NCBI RefSeq assembly: GCF_000379525.1
Contig: NZ_KB902475.1
Coordinates: 30,512 to 94,511, forward strand
Source: Lamprocystis purpurea DSM 4197
GTDB lineage: Bacteria; Pseudomonadota; Gammaproteobacteria; Chromatiales; Chromatiaceae
Direction of reading: 5' to 3'
DNA: 64,000 nucleotides
Shown: in pieces, positions 28,345 to 34,570 of the stretch
How positions within the stretch are numbered: the stretch's first letter is position 1
Layout of the letters: every line of letters starts with the position of its first letter
Notes under the pieces: generated by a model
The model's database searches: none
What the model was told of the DNA's origin: nothing
What the model saw: the letters and a program-made list of their open reading frames with translations, nothing else
Translations under genes and position numbers: made by a program

Positions 28345-29246
28345 TCGCGACCATGCGCATCGGTGTTGACCTCGGCGGTACCAAGATCGAAGTGATCGCC
28401 CTGGACCAGGGCGGCGCGATCCTGGCGCGACTGCGCATCCCGGCCCCACGCGGCGACTATCGTGCCACCCTGGACGCCTGCGTGGGCTTGATCACCGCCT
28501 GCGAGTCCGAGACCGGCCGGCAAGGCAGCATCGGGATCGGCACCCCCGGCGCCATCTCGCCGTTCACCGGACGGATGCGCAACGCGAACTCGGTCTGGCT
28601 CAACGGCCAGGCGCTGGATCGGGACCTCGCCGAGCGCCTGGGGCGACCGGTGCGCATCGCCAACGACGCGGACTGCTTTACCCTCTCCGAGGCCACCGAC
28701 GGGGCCGGCCGCGGGGCGCACAGCGTCTTTGGGGTCATCATCGGCACCGGGACCGGCGGCGGCCTGGTGATCGGCGGCCGACTGCTCACCGGTCCCAACG
28801 CCATCGCCGGGGAATGGGGTCACAATCCCCTGCCCTGGCCTCAGCCGGACGAACTCCCCGGACCGCCGTGCTACTGCGGCAAATGCGGGTGTATCGAGAC
28901 CTTCGTCTCCGGACCCGGACTCGCCGCCGACCATGCCGCCCAGACCGGCCGCGCCCTGAGCCCGCCGGAGATCCAGGCCGCCGCCGCGCGCGGTGAGCCG
29001 GGCGCGCTGCAGAGCCTCGCCCGCCACGCCGAACGACTCGCCCGCGGACTCGCCGGCGTGATCAACATCATCGACCCCGAGGTCATCGTCCTCGGCGGCG
29101 GCCTCTCCAACCTCCCCCACCTGTATGAAGACCTCCCCGCGCTGATCCGCTCGCACCTGTTTTGCGACGGCATCGCCACGCGCATCCTGCCGCCGGTTCA
29201 TGGCGACTCCAGCGGGGTGCGCGGGGCGGCGTGGCTGTGGGGGTAA
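28341..29246 (+). CDS. mak: ROK-family manno(fructo)kinase
   Basis: A 301-residue sugar kinase phosphorylating fructose or mannose. MRIGVDLGGTKIEVIAL is the ATP-binding start, IGIGTPGAISPFTG the ROK sugar-binding region, and CYCGKCGCIETFVSGPGL the zinc-binding motif. EWGHNPLPWP and GDSSGVRGAAWLWG match E. coli Mak closely. A second ATG at 28353 would give the E. coli-like start MRIG. The ATG at 28341 overlaps the GTPase stop, so translation is coupled, although no functional link between the two proteins is known. Confidence 0.93.
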   Translation: MIATMRIGVDLGGTKIEVIALDQGGAILARLRIPAPRGDYRATLDACVGLITACESETGRQGSIGIGTPGAISPFTGRMRNANSVWLNGQALDRDLAERLGRPVRIANDADCFTLSEATDGAGRGAHSVFGVIIGTGTGGGLVIGGRLLTGPNAIAGEWGHNPLPWPQPDELPGPPCYCGKCGCIETFVSGPGLAADHAAQTGRALSPPEIQAAAARGEPGALQSLARHAERLARGLAGVINIIDPEVIVLGGGLSNLPHLYEDLPALIRSHLFCDGIATRILPPVHGDSSGVRGAAWLWG

Positions 29247-29253
29247 TCACCAG

Positions 29254-29294
29254 ACGTAGGGGCGGGTTTCAAACCCGCCCCTACACGAAGGTCT
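29254..29294. repeat. Dispersed repeat family B, copy 3 (short)
   Basis: ACGTAGGGGCGGGTTTCAAA pairs with CCCGCCCCTACACGAAGGTC. The ACGAAGGTCTG end is the inverse of CAGACCTTCGT in copy 1. The distal GATATCAGG flank is missing. Confidence 0.78.
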
Positions 29295-29347
29295 GTTTTC
29301 TCGCTCCCACGCTGGAGCGCTGGAGCGTAGGAACCAGAGTACAGGAT

Positions 29348-29523
29348 TCAACGACCAAGGCATGAGGTGAGGATGACCCGCCCGTAACCAGCGCCCGCCG
29401 CCGGATCGGCGCCGAAGGTTGCGGCGGTCACCACCGCGCCCTTGCGGCCGATGGCGCCGCGTAACAACAGTCGAGGCCGATTGCCCGATGGCGGTGGGTA
29501 TGGCGGCCAAAGTCGCCGGTGCA
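29348..29523 (-). pseudogene. Decayed fragment of a second caspase-FGE gene
   Basis: Minus-strand translation gives GAIGRKGAVVTAATFGADPA then GYGRVILTS. This is almost identical to residues 139-174 of the intact caspase at 34571-36925. The nucleotide match covers 29370-29475 against about 36412-36530. Directly next to it, 29488-29523 matches the sequence upstream of the intact gene (36966-37002, CGATGGCGG through GCGGCCAAAGTCGCCGGTG). The part between (the catalytic His region and the start codon) is deleted, so this is a remnant and not a gene. Confidence 0.8.
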
Positions 29524-29615
29524 CCGGACGGAGGCCGGAATGATGCTGACACCTGAAGGTCAGCGCAGCGTTGTTCGGTGTTGACTGATAGGTCAACGCG
29601 TCCTATTCTGGTCCC

Positions 29616-32114
29616 ATGCAACTCCATGCGTTTCTGAAGTCCCGCCGCGCGCAGCTTGGCCTGTCCTTGCGCGCAACTGCCGCAGGCTGCGGCGTCGACC
29701 CAGCCCATCTGTCACGCGTTGAAGCGGGCAGCGCGCCGGCCTCGGACGCCCTGCTTGGACGGCTGGCGGATGTTCTGAGCGTCCCCCTGGATGAGCTGCT
29801 GCTGGTCGCCGGGCGGGTTCCGCCGTCGCTGCAGCGCCTGGTGGAAAGGGACCCGCATCAAGTCGCGGCGGCGCTCAATGACCTCGCGGGCATGATGGTT
29901 GCGGAGCCCGGCGAGTCGTATGGTGGTCCGGTGTTAGGCGGCCCGACCGAGCGGTCCATCGAAGACGGCTTTCCCTTCGAGCACCTGAGCGAAATCGCGG
30001 AGGTGGAGAGTTGGCGTAAGGAGGTTTGGCGGCCGGTCTACCACACGCACAAGTGGTGGGCGCAACGCCTCGGCAGCGTGTTCCGGGCGGTGATCCTGGG
30101 CTGCGCCACACCCAAGGGGACGGCGGTGATGGACCTCTACGCCAGCGCGGTGAAGCTGCCGGGACCGGTGATCTTCGACCCCTTCATGGGCAGCGGAACC
30201 ACGGTGGGCGAGGCGCACAAGCTGGGTTGTACCGTGATCGGCCGCGATATCAACCCGGTCGCCTGGCGCGCGGTACGCACGGCCCTGGCACCCATCGACC
30301 GCACCCGGTTGCTGGCGTTGTTTGCTCAACTCGAAGCGACGGCAGCCCCGGAGCTACGTGCCCTGCACACCAGCCTTGACGGCGCCGGGGAGCCCTGCGA
30401 TGTCCTCTATTGGTTTTGGGTCAAACAACTCGACTGCCCGGACTGCGGGTTGGCGGTGGACCTGTTCTCGTCGCGGGTCTTTGCCAAACATGCGTATGTG
30501 AAGAAATACCCCAAGGTTCAGTTGGTCTGCCCGCAGTGCGGGGAGATCTTCGCGTCGGACTTCACCAAGACGCGGGCGATCTGCCCGACCTGTCGGCAAG
30601 GATTCGATCTTCACGCGGGTCCAGCCATCGGCGCCCATGCGGACTGCGGCGGCTGCGGGACCCGCTTCGCCATCGCCACGACGGCCCGGGCGCGCGGTGA
30701 ACCGCCCCGCCATCGGCTTTACGCCAAGTTGGTCCTGCGCACTGACGGCTCCAAAGCGTATCTACGGGCAACCCCGGCGGACGCGGCGGCTTATGCGGCT
30801 GCGGGCACTCGACTGCGGGACCTGGATCTGCCTTGCCCGCGGGTGGCGATTCAGCCCGGCTACAACACCCGCCAGGTCCTGAATTACGGCTATACCCGTT
30901 GGGACCAGTTCTTCAACGACCGCCAGTTACTCGGAATCGGGCTTCTGTCGCGCGCCATCGGCGACCTGCCGGCGGGTGCGGAGCGTGACGCGCTTTTCGT
31001 GCTGTTGTCTGGGGTGCTGGAGTTCAACAACCTGTTCGCCAGCTACAAGGGCGAGGGTACCGGGGCGGTGCGGCATATGTTCTCGCACCATGTCCTGAAA
31101 CCCGAGCGCACCCCCATCGAGGCCAATCTTTGGGGAACGAGCAAATCCTCGGGCTCGTTCCTGAATCTGTTCCAGTCGCGGCTGTTGCGGGCGGTGGACT
31201 ACAAGGCCGCGCCCTTCGAACTCGCTCTGGACGATACGGGCGGAAAGAAGGCTGGCCGCAAAGTGTTCGGCAAGAGCCGCCCCATGGGTGCGCAGGTGCT
31301 GAACGCCTGGCCGCGGGCCGGGCTGGCACCGGGGGCCGTCTATCTCTCCTGCGGTGATTCATCCACGACTGATATTCCGGCCCGGAGCGTCGACGCGGTC
31401 GTCACCGACCCGCCTTTCTACGACAACGTGCACTACTCGGAGCTGGCGGACTTCTTTCACGTCTGGCAGCGGCTGTGGTTTGCTGAGGACGCGCAGGGAT
31501 CGGCCGAGACCACGCGCCATCCGGGCGAAGTCCAGGACACCGAGTCGTCGCGTTTCGCCGGGAAGCTGCAGGGTGTCTTCACCGAATGTCATCGGGTGCT
31601 GAAAGACGATGGTCTGCTGGTGTTCTCCTACCACCATTCGCGTGAAGACGGCTGGACCTCGGTCGCCGCCGCGGTGTTGGACGCGGGTTTCAAGCTCGTC
31701 CAGATCCAGCCGGTCAAAGCGGAAATGTCCGTCGCCATGCCCAAGCTGGCGGCCAAGTCACCCATCGACCTGGACGTGCTGATGGTCTGTCGCAAGGCCG
31801 CCGCGGACCGGCGGCCCGTGATCGCGATTGCGGCCGCGATGGACGCGGCCTTGACCGCGGCGGAGACCAAGGTGCGGCGCTTCAACGGCACCGGACGGCG
31901 GCTGTCGCTGAACGATGTCCGAATCATCGTGTACAGCCAGGCGCTGGTGGAACTGTGCGCCGGCCGCCGGCCGAGCGAGGTCCTGGCGGCCTTCGAGGGG
32001 TTGCTGAACCAGTGCGCGGCGATCTCGCAAGGGCTCTTCGCGGGACAGGACGACCGGCCGCGCACCGTCGGGTTAGCGGCAACGGGATTACCGGTCCAAG
32101 CGTCTTTGTTCTGA
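29616..32114 (+). CDS. XRE-domain fused zinc-ribbon adenine DNA methyltransferase
   Basis: An 832-residue protein. Residues 2-60 form an XRE/Cro-type helix-turn-helix (SLRATAAGCGVDPAHLSRVE). The rest resembles COG1743 adenine-specific methylases: HTHKWWAQRLGSVFRA (144-159), the SAM-binding motif DPFMGSGTT (188-196), a run of four CxxC pairs at about 274-350 (CPDCG, CPQCG, CPTC, CGGCG), and catalytic motif IV TDPPFYDN at about 590. Motif I before motif IV with the zinc region between them gives alpha-type order. The fused HTH could make it its own controller protein. It is convergent with the putative nuclease gene, 16 nt away. The predicted modification is N6-adenine; the recognition site is unknown. 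Confidence 0.85.
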   Translation: MQLHAFLKSRRAQLGLSLRATAAGCGVDPAHLSRVEAGSAPASDALLGRLADVLSVPLDELLLVAGRVPPSLQRLVERDPHQVAAALNDLAGMMVAEPGESYGGPVLGGPTERSIEDGFPFEHLSEIAEVESWRKEVWRPVYHTHKWWAQRLGSVFRAVILGCATPKGTAVMDLYASAVKLPGPVIFDPFMGSGTTVGEAHKLGCTVIGRDINPVAWRAVRTALAPIDRTRLLALFAQLEATAAPELRALHTSLDGAGEPCDVLYWFWVKQLDCPDCGLAVDLFSSRVFAKHAYVKKYPKVQLVCPQCGEIFASDFTKTRAICPTCRQGFDLHAGPAIGAHADCGGCGTRFAIATTARARGEPPRHRLYAKLVLRTDGSKAYLRATPADAAAYAAAGTRLRDLDLPCPRVAIQPGYNTRQVLNYGYTRWDQFFNDRQLLGIGLLSRAIGDLPAGAERDALFVLLSGVLEFNNLFASYKGEGTGAVRHMFSHHVLKPERTPIEANLWGTSKSSGSFLNLFQSRLLRAVDYKAAPFELALDDTGGKKAGRKVFGKSRPMGAQVLNAWPRAGLAPGAVYLSCGDSSTTDIPARSVDAVVTDPPFYDNVHYSELADFFHVWQRLWFAEDAQGSAETTRHPGEVQDTESSRFAGKLQGVFTECHRVLKDDGLLVFSYHHSREDGWTSVAAAVLDAGFKLVQIQPVKAEMSVAMPKLAAKSPIDLDVLMVCRKAAADRRPVIAIAAAMDAALTAAETKVRRFNGTGRRLSLNDVRIIVYSQALVELCAGRRPSEVLAAFEGLLNQCAAISQGLFAGQDDRPRTVGLAATGLPVQASLF

Positions 32115-32130
32115 GGATGGTCCCGAACAC

Positions 32131-32871
32131 TCAAGCGTGCTCAAAGACCTGGAAATGCCGGATCTGTCCGGCGTCAGGGCGCGGGTTGCCACGCGTGGTC
32201 GGCTTGGTCTTGCCGTCCAGATAGATCGCATAGCTCTCCAGGGATGTTGCGAAAAACGTACGTTCCAAGGTCCCCACCTGAATCAGGCGAGCGTCTGACG
32301 GAGCCCAATCGGTTGGGAGGATAAGCCGGCAGCGGCCGATTCCTGCCGGATGCAGAGTGAACGGCTGAGGGAATCGGTACATCTTGCGGTCGCGGATGAA
32401 TCCGTCACCATAGGAACCGAAGCCCTTGATCCCCTCGTTCACATGGGCCGCGGCGACATCATAGTCGGCGTTTATGAGGTCGCCGTGGGCGATGCAAATT
32501 GAGTGCACCGGTCGGGGGTTCGCGCCGCCACCAGTGTAGAGGAAGAAAACCAGGAAAATATCGCGATTGCTCTTCCGCCCTGAGGGGATCGTGCTGTTGG
32601 AGTCGTAGTCTTTCCGTGGCGGCTTGCCGTTGCTGAAGGCGAGCGACTTGATTTCGTAGCCTTCGGAAGGCGGCTGGGTCGCGTCGCCGACCCAAAAATC
32701 GGGGTAACTGTTGCGACCTTGGGGGTACATGGGCAAATCGAGCGAACCAACCCGGTCGGCAAACCAATCCTGTGGAAAATACTCCTTGTCGTTCGCGCTC
32801 CGCGGAATCATGTCAACGCCCGCTGCGATGGCCTGGTGGGCCGCGAGGAAGATCTCGATGCTGTGAGTCAT
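32131..32871 (-). CDS. Putative PD-(D/E)XK restriction endonuclease
   Basis: A 246-residue protein of no family I can name. YPDFWVGDATQPPSEGYEIK (residues 56-75) provides P57-D58, E73 and K75, a good PD-x14-ExK nuclease site on a predicted beta hairpin. It has no signal peptide and no membrane segment. It lies tail to tail with the XRE-methyltransferase, the usual arrangement of type II restriction-modification pairs. The nuclease call therefore rests on one motif plus context. ATG at 32871 (MTHSIEIFL) is preferred over a GTG 17 codons upstream; both ribosome binding sites are weak. Confidence 0.6.
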   Translation of the reverse strand: MTHSIEIFLAAHQAIAAGVDMIPRSANDKEYFPQDWFADRVGSLDLPMYPQGRNSYPDFWVGDATQPPSEGYEIKSLAFSNGKPPRKDYDSNSTIPSGRKSNRDIFLVFFLYTGGGANPRPVHSICIAHGDLINADYDVAAAHVNEGIKGFGSYGDGFIRDRKMYRFPQPFTLHPAGIGRCRLILPTDWAPSDARLIQVGTLERTFFATSLESYAIYLDGKTKPTTRGNPRPDAGQIRHFQVFEHA

Positions 32872-33111
32872 GCGGTTGGTGATCCTGATCCGACGGGGCC
32901 GCAGTTTAACCTCAAGAAGCACAGTCCCGTCGAGTTTGGCGCGCGTGGAACTGCCCTGGCAAACGGAAACAGACGGTTAACCCGCGCCCTGACCCGACAT
33001 CCCCGTCGCTCCTTCAGGATCGCTACGCGACTTTCACGGCAAAACGACAACGGTTGTGTTCGTGTTGGTCGTGGTCATGAACCTGGACACCGCGCGATCT
33101 GCACGGTCGTC

Positions 33112-33169
33112 GGTCCGCACAGCGGACCCTACAGGTCACGGTGTTACCTTAGGGTCCGCTGTGCGGACC
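33112..33169. repeat. Inverted repeat with GGTCCGCACAGCGGACCC arms
   Basis: GGTCCGCACAGCGGACCCT (33112-33130) and AGGGTCCGCTGTGCGGACC (33151-33169) are perfect 19-nt arms, each itself nearly palindromic, with a 20-nt spacer. It lies upstream of the broken toxin gene. Confidence 0.75.
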
Positions 33170-33197
33170 GTCCGCAGCTACTCAGATTTATCCACAG

Positions 33198-33482
33198 ATG
33201 TCACAGATGTGCACAGATGAAGAAAACATCTGTTCTCAGGATCAGAGCACCGCGAAATGGCCGCTGCTACCGCCGCCGCACCAGCGCCTCATCCATGGTG
33301 CACGCATCGATATCCAGACGGACGGAGTCTCCGAGCTCAAAGTCGATTTTGGTCCCGGATACCGGGTCTACTACGCGTGGCGAGGAGAAACGCTGCTGCT
33401 CCTGCTTGCCGGCGGCGACAAGTCAACGCAGCAATCCGATATCGCCAAGGCGATTCAACTGAACCGCGATTTCAACGAGTAA
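33198..33482 (+). pseudogene. HigB/RelE-type toxin with replaced N-terminus
   Basis: The 94-codon frame ends GVSELKVDFGPGYRVYYAWR, TLLLLLAGGDKSTQQSDIAK, the C-terminal half of HigB/RelE-type 'addiction module killer' proteins. Intact family members carry about 40-45 residues before the GVSEL motif, with the conserved W/R-rich start; here that part is missing. The bases before about 33318 resemble the end of the EACC1-like gene at 34101 in antisense, so the reading frame is a fusion by rearrangement. The catalytic core is probably incomplete. The antitoxin gene starts 5 nt downstream and is intact. Confidence 0.7.
33238..33320 (-). pseudogene. Remnant of EACC1-like gene 3' end
   Basis: 33248-33317 aligns by eye with 34129-34207, the last third of the intact EACC1-like gene. 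Shared blocks are ACCGC, AAT, GCCG-TGC-ACCGCC, then GCGCCTC-TCCATGGTG and CGCATCGA-ATCCAG, with scattered mismatches. Orientation is the same as the intact copy. It is fused to the toxin remnant. Confidence 0.6.
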
Positions 33483-33487
33483 GACTG

Positions 33488-33823
33488 ATGCCAACAACAG
33501 AACGCTCGTCTGCTCGAAAGGCCGACTTCACTCCATACGACGTTGCCGAGCATTTGCGCACACCCGAAGAGATGGCCGCCTACCTGGACGCCTGGCTGGA
33601 GGAAGCGCCCGATGATCCTGCCGGTATCGCACGCGCGCTTGGCGCTATCGCACGCGCCAAGGGCATGACACAGGTTGCCAAGGACGCCGGTCTGAGCCGC
33701 GAGAGTCTCTATCGCGCGCTCAGTGCGGACGGCAATCCCAGCTTCGCCACCGTACTCAAAGTGACCAAGGCCTTGGGGCTGCAGCTTCACGCACAGGCAA
33801 CGCCGCAGGTCGCCGAACCGTAG
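33488..33823 (+). CDS. HigA-type antitoxin (XRE family)
   Basis: A 111-residue antitoxin of the 'putative addiction module antidote' type. It has the typical N-terminus DFTPYDVAEHLRTPEEMAAY and a C-terminal helix-turn-helix GMTQVAKDAGLSRESLYRAL, then GNPSFATVLKVTKALGLQL. It normally neutralises the HigB-type toxin encoded just upstream and represses the pair's promoter. With the toxin damaged it may be an orphan. The TAG stop is the first triplet of the repeat element at 33821. Confidence 0.87.
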   Translation: MPTTERSSARKADFTPYDVAEHLRTPEEMAAYLDAWLEEAPDDPAGIARALGAIARAKGMTQVAKDAGLSRESLYRALSADGNPSFATVLKVTKALGLQLHAQATPQVAEP

Positions 33824-34090
33824 GATGGGGTGAGGAACGGACACTGGTGGCGAATTGCGCTCAAACGGGCGTATCCGCCGCACCGGCTTGGCTCAGATCC
33901 GGAATGTCTCACGCCAAGACGCCAAGGTTCTTCAAGGCGTTATCGAAACCGGAGGCGCTCGCGGGTGACGGGGTCGCCGCAGGACTGCGCTCTTCTTGGC
34001 GTGCTTGGCGCCTTGGCGTGAGATACGTTCTTTCCAGACTCCGCGGTCGGGAGAATTCGCCGCTAATGTACGTTCCTCACCGCATCCTAC
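33821..34090. repeat. MITE-like nested palindromic element
   Basis: Outer arms TAGGATGGGGTGAGGAACG and CGTTCCTCACCGCATCCTA are inverted. Inside them lie a second pair (GGCGAATTGC and GAATTCGCC) and a third (TCTCACGCCAAGACGCCAAGG and CCTTGGCGTGAGA). The roughly 270-nt unit has no coding content. It looks like a foldback or miniature mobile element between the antitoxin and the EACC1-like gene. Confidence 0.75.
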
Positions 34091-34100
34091 GCGCTTAGGA

Positions 34101-34520
34101 TCAAGGCTGCGCGCCCGCGGCGGCATCACCGCTCAATTGCCGTTGCAACCGCCCCGCCAGGGCCTCCACCCGCGCCTCGTCCATGGTGGGCGCATCGAAA
34201 TCCAGTTCGATCAGATTGGCGCCCACCTGCACCTTGAGCTTGACCCGCGATTCGCGGGTGACGAAGCCCTTGAGGAAATCCACCAGGGCCGGCACCGTGT
34301 CGGGCAAGACCGCCAACACGAGCGCGCCCAAGTCCTGACCGAGCCCCTTGGCACCCGCCCCGACCGGCACGGATGCCGACCCCGCCAGGGTCACTCCAGC
34401 GGTCAGTTCCGGCACGTCCAACTGACCGCGCAGGGCGCGGGTCAGGTCGTCCACTTCGTCCTGGGTCAGGGCGTCCGGCGGATTGGCTTCAAGAAACAGG
34501 GTCATGGTCTGATCGGTCAT
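34101..34520 (-). CDS. EACC1-like effector-associated small protein
   Basis: A 139-residue protein without a signal peptide. The centre contains a hydrophobic/Gly segment (GAGAKGLGQDLGALVLAVLP, DTVPALVDFLKGFVTRESRV) followed by a predicted beta hairpin (KLKVQVGANLIELDFD) and a C-terminal helix (MDEARVEALAGRLQRQL). This order matches my memory of 'effector-associated constant component 1' (EACC1) proteins described with caspase and other effectors in NTP-dependent conflict systems, but a profile search is needed. ATG at 34520 has a strong AGGAGATG site. It lies 50 nt downstream of the caspase-FGE gene on the same strand, so the two form an operon. Confidence 0.6.
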   Translation of the reverse strand: MTDQTMTLFLEANPPDALTQDEVDDLTRALRGQLDVPELTAGVTLAGSASVPVGAGAKGLGQDLGALVLAVLPDTVPALVDFLKGFVTRESRVKLKVQVGANLIELDFDAPTMDEARVEALAGRLQRQLSGDAAAGAQP

Positions 34521-34570
34521 CGGGCATCTCCTGGGGCGAATAAAAAGGGAAAAAGAATAGAGAAAAAAGG

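Noticed and set aside
29247..29708. Minus-strand ORF between mak and the methyltransferase
   Set aside because: Its only family-like part is the decayed caspase fragment, and it runs into the methyltransferase start; treated as a pseudogene remnant.
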